A stretch of 64,000 bases of DNA from Mesorhizobium sp. L2C084A000 (GTDB lineage Bacteria > Pseudomonadota > Alphaproteobacteria > Rhizobiales > Rhizobiaceae), in NCBI RefSeq assembly GCF_000502875.1, contig NZ_AYWX01000001.1:927977-991976 (forward strand), written 5' to 3'. The notes beneath the pieces are model-generated. The model made no database searches, was not told where the DNA came from, and worked only from the letters and a program-made list of their open reading frames with translations. The translations under genes and the position numbers were made by a program. The first letter of the stretch is position 1. Each line of letters opens with the position of its first letter. Of the stretch, positions 45,204 through 55,022 are shown piece by piece.

Positions 45204-45218
45204 ATCCCATTTTGGGAT
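45204..45218. promoter_or_regulatory. Putative QseC operator 2
   Basis: ATCCCATTTTGGGAT is a perfect inverted repeat with 6-base arms and a 3-base spacer. With the site at 45187 it gives two neighbouring operators in the qseC-qseM interval, as described for the ICEMlSym switch. Confidence 0.6.
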
Positions 45219-45252
45219 ATGCTGCGTGCGCTCACAGGCGAGGTTCGCAGGC

Positions 45253-45534
45253 ATGAATGGACCAATGGGAACAGATGAGACTCGAAGCTCAACTTTGAGC
45301 GATGAAGTCCCCTGGTCGGAGAACCTCACGAGCTACGACAGGGAGCATTTCACGATCTACCTGCGGATCCTGGATGCCTGCGCCGACAATGCCAGCGAAA
45401 AGGAGATGGCCGAGCGCATTCTCGGCATCGACCCGTCCATTGACCCGGTCCGCGCCCGCAAAGCTCTTCGCAGCCATATCGACCGTGCGAACTGGATGGT
45501 GACGATCGGCTACAAGGAACTGTTCGCCGGCTGA
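45253..45534 (+). CDS. qseM: DUF2285 protein, QseM-like antiactivator
   Basis: This 93-residue protein contains WSENLTSYDREHFTIYLRILDAC, DPSIDPVRARKALRSHIDRANWMVTIGYKEL, the DUF2285 pattern. In ICEMlSymR7A a protein of this family (QseM) binds and blocks the activators TraR and FseA, holding island excision and transfer off. It is divergent from the qseC-like gene, as in that element. Several starts are possible (GTG 45226, ATG 45253, ATG 45265); I chose 45253. The activators themselves (fseA, traR) are not in the window. Confidence 0.78.
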   Translation: MNGPMGTDETRSSTLSDEVPWSENLTSYDREHFTIYLRILDACADNASEKEMAERILGIDPSIDPVRARKALRSHIDRANWMVTIGYKELFAG

Positions 45535-45628
45535 TGCACAACGCCCACTGCCACGTGTTTCGAGCAGGCAAGTCTCTGTAGCCAAATTCGGCAGCGCACG
45601 GCCGCGACAGCCGGCGCGGCGGGAGCGG

Positions 45629-47539
45629 TCACAACTGGTTCGCGTGCTGTTTGACTGCCATTTCCAGTGCTTGCATCAAAGGCACAGCCTTGGAGAAGAG
45701 GAAGCCCTGAGCGGTTCGGCAGCCAAGCTTGTGCAGGGTTTGCCGATCCGCCTCTGTTTCGACGCCCTCGGCCATGACCTCGATCCCGAGCATGTCACCG
45801 AGTTCGATGACCGATTTGACAAGCAGTCGGTCCTCTCGGGACTTGGCCAAGCCGCGAATGAAGCCCTGGTCTATTTTCACCTTGCGTATCCGACGGTCCT
45901 TGAGAGATGCCAAGGTAGAAAAGCCGGTGCCGAAGTCATCGAGCGCGATGGAAACACCGGCATGTGAAAGCCGTCCGAGCTTTTCATCCACTCTGTCCGG
46001 GTCCACCGGCGATTCTTCGGTAATCTCGATTTCGAACATCGTCGCAGGCAGGCCTCTTGCCGCCAGACCCTCCAGAACCATGTCGTCGATATCGCCGGCT
46101 TCCAGTTCGCGAGGGGAAACATTCATCGCCACACGAATGTCACGACAGTCAGCTTTCACCAAGCCGTCGATAAAAGCACAACAGTCGGCGAATACGGTTT
46201 GCGTCAGCAGCTGAAGCATTCCGGTTTCGCGTGCGGCCGTGATGATTTCGGGTGGAGAGATGGCACCATGCGTCGGATGGGACCATCTCAGCAAGGCTTC
46301 AAAACCGACCACGGTCTCGGTTTCGAGTTTCACGATCGGCTGGAACCAAGGTTGCAATCTTCCCGTCTTTATCGCCGAATGAAGATCCCGTTCGATCGAC
46401 TGGCGACGTTGCAGTTCCCTGTCGAGTTCGGCATCGAAAAGGCAAAATTCGTTCCTGCCATGGCGCTTGGCCGTATACAGGGCGATATCCGCCCGCAACA
46501 ACATTTCAGTCAGGCTCGGCGTCTGCGCCAAGTATATCCCTATCGATGCCCCGACCCGAACGGACGCGACTTCGATATAGGGGCGAGCAATTTTGGCTAT
46601 GATATTGGAGGCGAGATCACTGGCAGAAAGCGAAGCTCTCGTTGAGGGAAAAACCAGCACGAATTCATCGCCGCCGATACGAGCGAGCGTTGAGCCTTCG
46701 GGTGCTTCCTGCTCTATGCGGCGGGCGATCATGACAAGCAGTTCATCACCGGTCCTGTGACCGTAGGTGTCGTTGACAGATTTGAAGCCGTCCAGATCAA
46801 TCAGCATTGCCACGAAGGGGCCATCCGCGGTCTTGAACCGACCGATGGCGTGTTCAAGGCCCCGCCTGTTGAGAAGGGCGGTCAGATGGTCCTCCCTGGA
46901 GTTGCGCTCCATTTCCGACGCAAATCGCTCTGCCTCATGTCTCAGGCGGCTTGCTTCGCGGAAGCGCGCCTGCCCAACAAACGAAGCTCGGACCAAGCCG
47001 CCCATGAAGAGCAGAACGGTGAAAGCCAGAATGTAGCGTTCAAAATTGCCTTTCGCCAAAAGGCACGCCACCGTGATGAGGAGTGGAGGTGTGATGAAGC
47101 TGGTCGCCGCCGCGGCATACGAACTGCCATATGTAACCGCACCAGCTGAAATGCCCGCCAGTATGACCAGATGCATCGGTGCTTGTGGTGTTGTGTATCC
47201 AACAGTCAGCACGGCCGGGAAGGACCATGCAAACCCTGCCAGAAGGGCAAGGACGCCAAACATGCGAAGGCGCGGCAAAACGCCAAGCAAATCCTGATGG
47301 CGCCCCGTTTCCTTTAGCTGAAAACGGGCGAGTGCAAGCCGGGCGGCATTTAGCGCATTGACGACCAGGAACCAGCTGGCAGCGGCAAAGCCGCCGCCAG
47401 AAAGGGCCTGCACCGCGCAAATCAGGCCTGACAGGATCGCGCTTATCGGCATCGACACGAAGAGCCCGGCCCTCAGGTCAGCAAGCTGATCCTGACGGAT
47501 TTTGGCCTCCAGCGATTCTTCTTCCTTTAGGGGTGCCAT
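45629..47539 (-). CDS. Membrane-bound GGDEF-EAL c-di-GMP protein
   Basis: This protein of about 636 residues has roughly six N-terminal hydrophobic segments (about 20-190), no recognisable extracellular sensor, then a GGDEF domain with an intact RIGGDEF motif, and a C-terminal EAL domain with GFEALLRW, MNVSPRELE, EITEES, DDFGTGFSTL and VKIDQGFIRG. Both signature motifs are kept, so synthesis and breakdown of c-di-GMP are both possible. The ATG at 47539 is preferred; a GTG at 47596 is an alternative. It stands alone between the qseM-like gene and the UbiH-like gene. Confidence 0.92.
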   Translation of the reverse strand: MAPLKEEESLEAKIRQDQLADLRAGLFVSMPISAILSGLICAVQALSGGGFAAASWFLVVNALNAARLALARFQLKETGRHQDLLGVLPRLRMFGVLALLAGFAWSFPAVLTVGYTTPQAPMHLVILAGISAGAVTYGSSYAAAATSFITPPLLITVACLLAKGNFERYILAFTVLLFMGGLVRASFVGQARFREASRLRHEAERFASEMERNSREDHLTALLNRRGLEHAIGRFKTADGPFVAMLIDLDGFKSVNDTYGHRTGDELLVMIARRIEQEAPEGSTLARIGGDEFVLVFPSTRASLSASDLASNIIAKIARPYIEVASVRVGASIGIYLAQTPSLTEMLLRADIALYTAKRHGRNEFCLFDAELDRELQRRQSIERDLHSAIKTGRLQPWFQPIVKLETETVVGFEALLRWSHPTHGAISPPEIITAARETGMLQLLTQTVFADCCAFIDGLVKADCRDIRVAMNVSPRELEAGDIDDMVLEGLAARGLPATMFEIEITEESPVDPDRVDEKLGRLSHAGVSIALDDFGTGFSTLASLKDRRIRKVKIDQGFIRGLAKSREDRLLVKSVIELGDMLGIEVMAEGVETEADRQTLHKLGCRTAQGFLFSKAVPLMQALEMAVKQHANQL

Positions 47540-47832
47540 GAATGGACCAGCTTGCTTGCGTCGTTGTTCGCGAGGACCAAACCTATGCAAGCCCACTGAA
47601 GGACGGGTTAACTACCCAGCGAGGGTAACCAGTGCGCTCACCATGCTGCGGGTCACACCTTTGGCTTAGCATTGCCGAATCATCAAGGCTTCGCCCGCGC
47701 GCGTGCCTTGATCCGAATCATGCCATGATCGGCAACGTCACCAGGAAGCAGCCGTGCCCGCGACGACGCGCGCCAGCAAGACAAGGAAGCCTCGCCGAGA
47801 CAGCGTTCCAGAGCGGCAGCGCTCTGTGCGAT

Positions 47833-49014
47833 TCACCGCCTGAGCATGGCCGAAATGCCATGGCGGACAAAGGGAAGATGTTGGGCAAAGCGGAGCCCAG
47901 CATGTCTTGCAAGCCGTGCCGCCGAGTGCTCGCTTGAGTAGAGACCGACAAGCATGTTGGTGGCATGATAGAGCGGCCCCGCCGACAGCCGCAGCCGGCT
48001 TTCGTATCTGCCGAGCATGTCGGGATCGGCAATGTCGCGGCGGGCGCGACATGCTGTCAGTATTTTATGAGCGAGTTGCTTCTGGCCGCTGAGGCCGATG
48101 TTGAAGCCATGCGCGGTCACCGGGTGCATGCCGATGGCAGCGTCTCCGATCAGTGCCGCACTCGGAGCCGAGAACTTGTGCGCCCAGGTCGTGACCAGCG
48201 GATAGGCATGGCGGGTGCTTGCCAGGGTCATCTGCCCGAGGCGTCCTCGACACCTGTTCATCAATTCCATGCGGAACAATTCGTCATCGAGAGCAGACAG
48301 TCTGTCGGCCTCGCTTGAGCGCAAAGTCAGAAGCAGCGACGACACGCCTTCCATGAGCGGCAACATCGCTATGGTCTGATGGTAGTCGAACCATTCGACC
48401 GCGATCTGGTGATGGACGCGCTCGTGCCTCACTCGGCAAATCAGCATGGAGTGGCCAAGCGGATGGATGGTGGCGCCAATGCCGAGCAGGTCGCGCATCG
48501 CGGACAAACGCGAATCCGCTGCTACGAGCAGCCGAGCGGCCAATTGCCTGCCATCAGAAAGCGTTATGACCGCCTCGTCTTCGCTATTTGTTGCATTGAC
48601 GACCGAGTTGCCGCACAGCAGCCGGGCATGATCCTGGAAGTGGACAATTTTGAACAGGGCATCGCGGATCCGACAATTTGGGACCAGAAATCCGAGTGGT
48701 TCCCCAGATCCGCTGGGAGCATCGAAGCTCAGGGCGAAAGGGCTGGATCCGTTGAGCACGCGCGCGCCATGAAGCGGTGATTTGTCCGATGCGGGGATGG
48801 CATCCCAGGCGCCGAGCTCGCGAAGGATTCTCACTGATGCGTGGGTCAGCGCGATCTCGCGACCGTCGAAAGCCGGATTCGCCAGGCTGTCGAGCGACTG
48901 CCGTTCAACCACTGCCACCTTGAGTCGGCTCCAGGCGAGCGATGCTGCGAAGGCAAGTCCGACCGGACCAGCTCCGACGACAATGATGTCGAATGTGTCG
49001 ACATAGCCGGCCAT
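47833..49014 (-). CDS. UbiH/VisC-family FAD-dependent monooxygenase
   Basis: This 393-residue flavin hydroxylase shows the N-terminal FAD motif DIIVVGAGPVGLAFAASLA, then the middle VVAADSRLSAMRDLLGI region (usually GADG), and the FAD-binding APSAALIGDAAIGMHPVTAHGFNIGL. It resembles 5-demethoxyubiquinol or related ubiquinone-pathway hydroxylases. The frame is open far upstream to 49338, but the protein-like part starts at the ATG at 49014. It may supply ubiquinone under oxygen limitation or be an unrelated hydroxylase. Confidence 0.88.
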   Translation of the reverse strand: MAGYVDTFDIIVVGAGPVGLAFAASLAWSRLKVAVVERQSLDSLANPAFDGREIALTHASVRILRELGAWDAIPASDKSPLHGARVLNGSSPFALSFDAPSGSGEPLGFLVPNCRIRDALFKIVHFQDHARLLCGNSVVNATNSEDEAVITLSDGRQLAARLLVAADSRLSAMRDLLGIGATIHPLGHSMLICRVRHERVHHQIAVEWFDYHQTIAMLPLMEGVSSLLLTLRSSEADRLSALDDELFRMELMNRCRGRLGQMTLASTRHAYPLVTTWAHKFSAPSAALIGDAAIGMHPVTAHGFNIGLSGQKQLAHKILTACRARRDIADPDMLGRYESRLRLSAGPLYHATNMLVGLYSSEHSAARLARHAGLRFAQHLPFVRHGISAMLRR

Positions 49015-49431
49015 CAGCGTGCCGCCATAGCGGCTATCTTCGACACGAAGCGCTCTTGAAGCATCGCAATCACCCACGGTTTGCCGCTCATCTCCCCAAC
49101 TCGATAGACATGCGTTCTCCGTTGGAAGCCTGGTCAATGAAACCATGCCGATGAAGAGATAACGCTGATCTGGATCAACCAGGCTCGACAAACCCGTCAG
49201 CGGCGGGTTCACGGTCGAGTGGTCGATTGCCGTGAAAACGTCTCCATGTCTGGGCATTCTGAATGGTCGGCTTCCCAATCGCGTGCCCCTCTTGGCCAAA
49301 GGTTCGGCAACGTATTGTGGCTGATCCGTTCTTCGCACCGCGCCGATATCGTCATGACGCGGGCAATCGCCAGCAAAGATTCGGTCGACTGACGACCAGC
49401 ATCCGCACAGTCGTTGGCGCCGCCAACCGGT
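49015..49431. other. Intergenic, nothing recognised
   Basis: About 415 bases between the monooxygenase start and the fixS remnant. An open frame continuous with the monooxygenase covers part of it, but its sequence does not look like protein of this family. Confidence 0.4.
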
Positions 49432-49575
49432 TCAGCCTCGCGGCTCTTCCCGATCGATAAGGACCCGCTCGGCGGAGCCGTCGAGATCTTCGTATTGGCC
49501 GCTCTTCAATATCCACAGGAAGCCCCGGTCCAAGCCCCACCAAAACAGGCAGCGGCCATCGCATTTCCGTCAGGA
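49432..49575 (-). pseudogene. Partial second copy of fixS/ccoS
   Basis: The text GFLWILKSGQYEDLDGSAERVLIDREEPRG followed by a stop matches the conserved second half of FixS (compare GFLWALRSGQYEDLDGAAERILID in the intact copy at 50455). The N-terminal membrane segment and start codon are lost. It is a separate, diverged copy rather than a recent duplication. Confidence 0.75.
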
Positions 49576-49717
49576 CGGGCGTCTTGCTGCCGACAGCGTG
49601 CTCTCCGACCATAACGCGCTAGACGCCGAAGGAACTCGCCGACGGCCTCATGTCCAAATGATGTGGGAAGGGAGCAAACCAAAGGGACTCTGCTTGGCGT
49701 CCCCGCTTTTTTCGCAG

Positions 49718-50388
49718 CTATGAAACCATCACTGAGAACGGATCCGTACTGAGGAGGAGGCGGTCCTTGACTTGCCCGACGCCGGCAACCTTCTCAGCCG
49801 CAACGATCGCTGCCTTCCGCTGACGCTCGTCGACAATCGCCCCCTTCAGTTCGACAAGGCCGTCGCTGACCCTCACATCGATCAAGTCCCACCGCTCCAG
49901 GTTTGTGGCTGCAGTTCGGCAAGGATAGCCTTGCGGATCAGTTCGTCATCGGGTGGCGTGGTTCCCTGTTTCGGCATGGCGGATCAGGACAAGCAGCAAA
50001 TCAGTTCGCGTGATGATGCCGACGACCCTTTCCCGATCGACAATCGGGACATTGTTGATGCGGTGTTGCATCATGAGGTCGACAGGAGGCGCCGAGATGA
50101 GGTGTGTGGTCATCACCTGATGGATGATCCGTCCATTCGAGCGCACACATAGTCATTGGCGGTTGTGCCCGGGGCAAGATCAAGCTCCAGCCATCGCGGA
50201 CGCACACGCTGGGTTCCGAGTTCCTCTCGGCGCAAGAAGTCGCTTTTGCTTACAATGCCAACCAAGGTGCCGTCGCTGGTCGTTACCGGCAGGCAGCTGA
50301 CTTTGCTTGAAAGCATGACCGCTTAGGCGATCGTCGCGTTCGCATGCGTCGTGATGACTGGCTTTGTCATTAAGGATTCGGCTTGCAT
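49718..50388 (-). pseudogene. CBS-domain plus BON-domain protein, broken
   Basis: The start MQAESLMTKPVITTHANATIA is followed by an in-frame TAA at codon 22 (50323-50325). Two CBS-like parts continue (LPVTTSDGTLVGIVSKSDFLRRE; INNVPIVDRERVVGIITRTDLL), the second in another frame. After another shift a BON-like end is read (DLIDVRVSDGLVELKGAIVDERQRKAAIVAAEKVAGV ... stop at 49718). CBS-BON proteins are frequent beside fixGHIS and oxygen-limited genes in rhizobia. It starts 66 bases after fixS. One stop and two shifts make it non-functional as read. Confidence 0.85.
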
Positions 50389-50454
50389 CCTCACCCTCCT
50401 GATCTTTCGTCGGACGACGATAGGACATCCCGACCCGCGGCGCGTTGATCTGAG

Positions 50455-50625
50455 TCACTTGGAACGAGTGGCATTCTCCGCGCCGTCGTCGCTGTCGATG
50501 AGAATGCGCTCCGCCGCGCCATCGAGATCCTCGTACTGGCCGCTTCTCAACGCCCAAAGGAAGCCGGACAGGCCGAGTGCGCCAAGGAATAGCGCTACGG
50601 GGATGAGGTAGACGAGCGTCGTCAT
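50455..50625 (-). CDS. fixS: cbb3 oxidase maturation protein FixS/CcoS
   Basis: This 56-residue single-span membrane protein (LVYLIPVALFLGALGLSGFLWALRSGQYEDLDGAAERILIDSDD) is needed for haem and copper insertion into cbb3 oxidase. Its ATG overlaps the fixI stop (ATGA at 50622-50625), the usual arrangement at the end of fixGHIS. It is too short to be found by length filters. Confidence 0.92.
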   Translation of the reverse strand: MTTLVYLIPVALFLGALGLSGFLWALRSGQYEDLDGAAERILIDSDDGAENATRSK

Positions 50626-52910
50626 GACGATTGAGCCATGGCGCCGGCGCGCGCGGGCCTGTCTTGCCGCGCAATTGCGGACGACGCACCCGTTGCGAAG
50701 CCTTGCAGACGCATGGCATTTCCAACCACGAGCAATGACGAGGCTGACATGGCAATCGCGGCGATAAGAGGCGTGACATGCCCCAGTATCGCGATCGGCA
50801 CGGCGATGGCGTTGTAGACGATCGCGATCACGATGTTCTGGCGAATCAGGCTTCCCGCCTTGCGCGAAACATCCAGCGCGAGAGGCACTGCCAGAAGGCT
50901 TTCGCGCAGGAATACGAAATCGGCCGCGTTGCGGCCAATGTCGGCGGCGGTGGCAGGAGCGATCGAGACATGCGCAGCGCTCAGCGCAGGCGTATCGTTG
51001 AGACCGTCGCCAACCATCAGAACCCTGTGTCCGTCTTTCGCCGCCGTCTCAATGCGTTCGACCTTGCCGGACGGCAGCAGGCACGGAATAAAATTGTCGA
51101 CACCCAGCATTTTTGCAACTTCGCCGCAGGCGCCCGCGGTATCGCCCGACAGCATTTCCACGCACATACCAGCGTTGTGCAGTTGATCGATGGCCGCCCT
51201 GGCGTCGGCGCGCAGCGCGTCCTCAAAATCGAAGGTCGCGACAATGAACCCGTCTTTTGTCAACACCGTTCCGCCATAGCCATGTTTGCCTTCGCCGCCG
51301 GTCCGGGCCTTCCATCCAGCCCATCCGCGCCGGCCCAGCCGCCAGGTGCTACCGGTCGCTGTGGCTTCGATCCCGAAACCCGGGTGCTCGGTGACGGCAT
51401 CGAATTTGTGCTGCCCGCCAAGGCGGGCAAAACCGGCTATGGCCTTTGAAAACGGGTGACGCGAGTGCGCAGCCATGTCTCCCGCGATTGCCAGCATGGC
51501 CGGATCAATCGAGTCCGCATTGACCAGCCGGGGCTGGCCGAGGGTGAGCGTTCCGGTCTTGTCGAACACCGCTTTATCAATCGTCGCCAGGCGCTCCATG
51601 GCCGAACCGTCCTTGACCATGATGCCGTTCTCGAACAGGCGCCGCGCCGCGACCACCTGGACGATCGGTACGGCGAGGCCGAGCGCGCACGGGCATGTGA
51701 TGATCAGAACGGCAATGGCGATGGTTATCGCCCGGTGCCAGTCGCCGGTCGCCGCCATCCAGCCAAGGAAGGTCGCGAAGGCGGTCAGATGAACCACCGG
51801 AGCATAGAGCGCCGAAACGCGGTCGGCGATCCGGCGATAATGCGCGCGGCCGCCCTCTGCGGACTCCATCAGCCGAACCATTTCCGCCAGGAACGAATCC
51901 TTCGCGGCGGCGGTCGCCTCGATCGTCAGCGGGCCGGTTAGGTTGAGGACACCGGCCTGCACGGCTTCACCTGCCGCTACGTTTCGAGGCGTGCTCTCGC
52001 CGGAAACCAACGAGCAGTCCAGATCCGAGGCCCCTTGAATGATCTTGCCGTCGACGGGGATTCTCTCGCCGGCAGCGATCAACAGCAGCATGCCGGGTTC
52101 GATCTCGCCAACCGGCAGATAGTCGCGTGCACCATCGCCGCGCAGCACCATGGCGCCACGTGCGGCCAACTGGGACAGGCCTTTCACGGCGGTCCGGGCA
52201 CGTTCGCGCATGACATGATCCAACGTGCGGCCGATCAACAGGAAGAACAGCAGCGACACCGATGCATCGAAATAGGCGTGGTCGCCATGGGTGATCGTCT
52301 CATAGAGGCTCATGGCGTAGGCGAGGGACACCCCGACCGCGATCGGCACATCCATGTTCATGCGGCCGTGACGCAGCGCATTCCAGGCCGAACGGAAGAA
52401 GATGCCGCCGGCGAAGGCGAGTGCAGGGATGGCGATAAGCGCCGAGACCCAGTGGAACAGGTCGCGGGTAGCGCCTTCAGCACCGGACCAGACTGAGACC
52501 GAAAGCAGCATGATGTTGCCCGCCGCAAAGCCAGCGACAGCAACGGCGCGGATCAGCTCGGAGAGTGTCTTGTCCTTGTTGTCGACCTCGGGGTCGAACA
52601 GATGCGCCTCGTAGCCCAGCCGTCCCAGCGCGGCGACGAGTGGTGGTACTTGGTTCCCACGCCAGCGGACCGCGACCCGCTTCGTCGACAGGTTGACACG
52701 AGCGCTCTCCACTTGATCGAGCTTTCCCAGTGCTGTCTCGATCGCCTGGATGCAGGCCGCGCAATGAACCGTGGGGACCGAAAGATCGGTCTGGCGAAGA
52801 TCATCGCCAAGCGAGCGGCTCGCCAGCCTGATCTCCTGGCTGGACGGCAGAACCGATCCGGCGTTGACCAGATCAAGCGCCATTTCGGCGCCCGGTGCAC
52901 AACAACTCAT
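50622..52910 (-). CDS. fixI: Copper-transporting P-type ATPase FixI/CcoI
   Basis: This 762-residue P1B-type ATPase delivers copper for cbb3 oxidase assembly. It has an N-terminal metal-binding domain (VHCAACIQAIETAL), eight membrane segments, the membrane copper motif TCPCALGLAVP, the phosphorylation site DKTGTLT, and VLMVGDGLNDTPALSAA in the hinge. Its start overlaps the fixH stop. It is the third gene of the coupled fixGHIS set. Confidence 0.95.
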   Translation of the reverse strand: MSCCAPGAEMALDLVNAGSVLPSSQEIRLASRSLGDDLRQTDLSVPTVHCAACIQAIETALGKLDQVESARVNLSTKRVAVRWRGNQVPPLVAALGRLGYEAHLFDPEVDNKDKTLSELIRAVAVAGFAAGNIMLLSVSVWSGAEGATRDLFHWVSALIAIPALAFAGGIFFRSAWNALRHGRMNMDVPIAVGVSLAYAMSLYETITHGDHAYFDASVSLLFFLLIGRTLDHVMRERARTAVKGLSQLAARGAMVLRGDGARDYLPVGEIEPGMLLLIAAGERIPVDGKIIQGASDLDCSLVSGESTPRNVAAGEAVQAGVLNLTGPLTIEATAAAKDSFLAEMVRLMESAEGGRAHYRRIADRVSALYAPVVHLTAFATFLGWMAATGDWHRAITIAIAVLIITCPCALGLAVPIVQVVAARRLFENGIMVKDGSAMERLATIDKAVFDKTGTLTLGQPRLVNADSIDPAMLAIAGDMAAHSRHPFSKAIAGFARLGGQHKFDAVTEHPGFGIEATATGSTWRLGRRGWAGWKARTGGEGKHGYGGTVLTKDGFIVATFDFEDALRADARAAIDQLHNAGMCVEMLSGDTAGACGEVAKMLGVDNFIPCLLPSGKVERIETAAKDGHRVLMVGDGLNDTPALSAAHVSIAPATAADIGRNAADFVFLRESLLAVPLALDVSRKAGSLIRQNIVIAIVYNAIAVPIAILGHVTPLIAAIAMSASSLLVVGNAMRLQGFATGASSAIARQDRPARAGAMAQSS

Positions 52911-53404
52911 TGCAGCGCTCCATTGGAAATCATGATCCTGCGGACGTCGCGATACGGTTTATCCAGGCCGGCATCGGCGTCGACTTCGACGATCCAGACA
53001 CCATCCTTCGGCATGTGCTGGGCGGCGAATTCCTGACCCGAGGCGAGGGCGAGCTTGATGGACTCATCCTCTTTTTCGTAAGCGGGATGGCGGAACAGCA
53101 CCTTGACGCCATGCAAGGGGACCGGCTTGCCGGCGGCGTCGGTAAGGCTGTAGCGGACTTCGCCCCCTGCGATGGTCAGCTTGCCGGTCCAGCCGAGGGC
53201 TGCCTGCGCGCGCCCTTCCTCGGCCTTCCTGTTGAACTGCTGGCTCGCCACATAGGTGTTTTCGACGACCAGGCCGGTCCAGCTCGTGTTGGCAAGCGTC
53301 GCCATGGTCAGATTGACCGCGATGACCACACCGAAAAAGGCCAGGATGATGGCCAACATGTGCCTGCCGGTGAATTCGCGGGTTTTTTGTGTTCTGGCGC
53401 TCAT
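52907..53404 (-). CDS. fixH: cbb3 oxidase assembly protein FixH
   Basis: This 165-residue protein has one N-terminal membrane segment (HMLAIILAFFGVVIAVNLTMA) and a periplasmic beta-rich domain (SWTGLVVENTYVASQQFN, VKVLFRHPAYEKED), the standard FixH layout. It is needed for cbb3 oxidase maturation. It overlaps fixG and fixI by four bases each (ATGA). Confidence 0.93.
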   Translation of the reverse strand: MSARTQKTREFTGRHMLAIILAFFGVVIAVNLTMATLANTSWTGLVVENTYVASQQFNRKAEEGRAQAALGWTGKLTIAGGEVRYSLTDAAGKPVPLHGVKVLFRHPAYEKEDESIKLALASGQEFAAQHMPKDGVWIVEVDADAGLDKPYRDVRRIMISNGALQ

Positions 53405-54960
53405 CTGGCAGTCTCCGGCGCGTTGAAGGTGGCGGTGTACTCGTTCGACTCGAAGCTGGCTCTGTCCTCGACGCGGAACTTGAAGGTCTGTGCCGGAGCG
53501 CGGATCTGGTCCGCCGGCTGGCGAACGAAGACCCTCAGCATTTTCAGGCGGTCGGGTTCGACCGGAATGGCGAAGGAACGGCCTGCGGGGATGTCGTCGC
53601 CGACGACGACCATGTCAGCGCCTTCAAGGCCCTGCATGGTTACGACGATCGTCCTCGGCTCGGGGATCATGTTGAGCAGCTTGACGGTGTAGCCGTTGCG
53701 GATCGAGCCGTCGGAGAGCGTCACGAATTGTGGATTGCGGTCGTGCAGGACATTGATTTCGAGCCGGTCGCGCGTCAGCAGCGAGTAGAGGAGGCCCAGG
53801 CCGATCAGCGACCACATAGCGATGTAGACATAGGTGCGTGGCCGAAAGATCTTGCGGATGTGGAAATGCGCCACTCTGTCCGAAAACAGGCCGTCATCCG
53901 TCCTGACCAGCGACGGGTTGACTGAACTGGAGCCGCCCGCGGTCGCCAGCATCATGTTGGCGTCGTAATCGGAGAGCGTCGCGTAGGAAATCAGCCCACG
54001 CTCCCTGCCGAGCTTGTCCATGACGCCGTCGCAGGCATCGATGCAAAGCGCGCAGGTGATGCATTCGAGCTGCTGGCCGTCGCGAATGTCGATCCCCATC
54101 GGGCAGACCGCGACACAGGCATTGCAGTCGACGCAGTCGCCGACGGACTGCCCTGCAGCTTGCACCTTCTTCGCATGACGCGAACGCGGTTCGCCGCGCC
54201 AGTCATTGTAGGTGACGGTGAGCGAACTTTCGTCGAGCATCGCTGCCTGGATGCGCGGCCATGGGCACATATAGGTGCAGACCTGCTCGCGCATCAACCC
54301 GCCGAACGTGTAGGTCGTTGCCGTCAGCACGGCGACGGTGATGTAGGCGACGGGGGCTGCCGTGCCGGTGAAGAGTTCGCCAAGCAGGCTGGGCGCGTCA
54401 CCGAAATAAAAGATCCACGCGCCGCCCGTCAGCGCGCCTATGATCAGCCAGATGGCGTGTTTCGATACCCGCAGCACAAGCTTGCGGGGAGTCCAGAGAC
54501 CGGCATCAAGCTTGATACGAGCGTTGCGGTCACCCTCGATGGCTCGCTCGACGACCAGGAACAGATCGACCCATACGGTCTGCGGGCATGTGTAGCCACA
54601 CCAGGCACGGCCGACAGTCGAGGTGATCAGGAAAAGACCGACGCCGGCCATGACCAGAAGGCCGGCGACATAGTAGAATTCCTGCGGCCATATCTCGATG
54701 AAGAAGAAATAGAAACGCCGGTTGGCGACATCGAGCAGCACGGCCTGGTTCGGGCTAAACGAGCCCCGATCCCAGCGCAGCCACGGCGTCAGATAGTAGA
54801 TGCCGAGCGTGACCGCCATCACCAGCCATTTGAACTGGCGAAAGCTGCCCGAGGCCCGCTTCGGGAAGATCTTCTTGCGCGCAGCGTACATTGGCTGACG
54901 CACCTTGGCGGAGTTGACCGGCGTGGGTTCGATCCTTTCTATTTGCGTGTTATCAAGCAC
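53401..54960 (-). CDS. fixG: Iron-sulfur membrane protein FixG/CcoG
   Basis: This is a 519-residue membrane protein with several hydrophobic segments (YLTPWLRWDRG, VAGLLVMAGVGLFLITS). Two CxxxCP motifs (CGYTCPQTVW, CTYMCPWPRIQA) and a double ferredoxin motif (CVDCNACVAVCPMGIDIR, CITCALCIDACD) are present. CcoG is thought to reduce copper for CcoI. It is the first gene of fixGHIS and starts 129 bases after the fixP stop. Confidence 0.95.
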   Translation of the reverse strand: MLDNTQIERIEPTPVNSAKVRQPMYAARKKIFPKRASGSFRQFKWLVMAVTLGIYYLTPWLRWDRGSFSPNQAVLLDVANRRFYFFFIEIWPQEFYYVAGLLVMAGVGLFLITSTVGRAWCGYTCPQTVWVDLFLVVERAIEGDRNARIKLDAGLWTPRKLVLRVSKHAIWLIIGALTGGAWIFYFGDAPSLLGELFTGTAAPVAYITVAVLTATTYTFGGLMREQVCTYMCPWPRIQAAMLDESSLTVTYNDWRGEPRSRHAKKVQAAGQSVGDCVDCNACVAVCPMGIDIRDGQQLECITCALCIDACDGVMDKLGRERGLISYATLSDYDANMMLATAGGSSSVNPSLVRTDDGLFSDRVAHFHIRKIFRPRTYVYIAMWSLIGLGLLYSLLTRDRLEINVLHDRNPQFVTLSDGSIRNGYTVKLLNMIPEPRTIVVTMQGLEGADMVVVGDDIPAGRSFAIPVEPDRLKMLRVFVRQPADQIRAPAQTFKFRVEDRASFESNEYTATFNAPETAR

Positions 54961-55022
54961 GAGAAGCTCCAGTCATCAGCGACGATTTCGCCGGAAACCG
55001 ACTCATCGGTTCTGGATGATGC

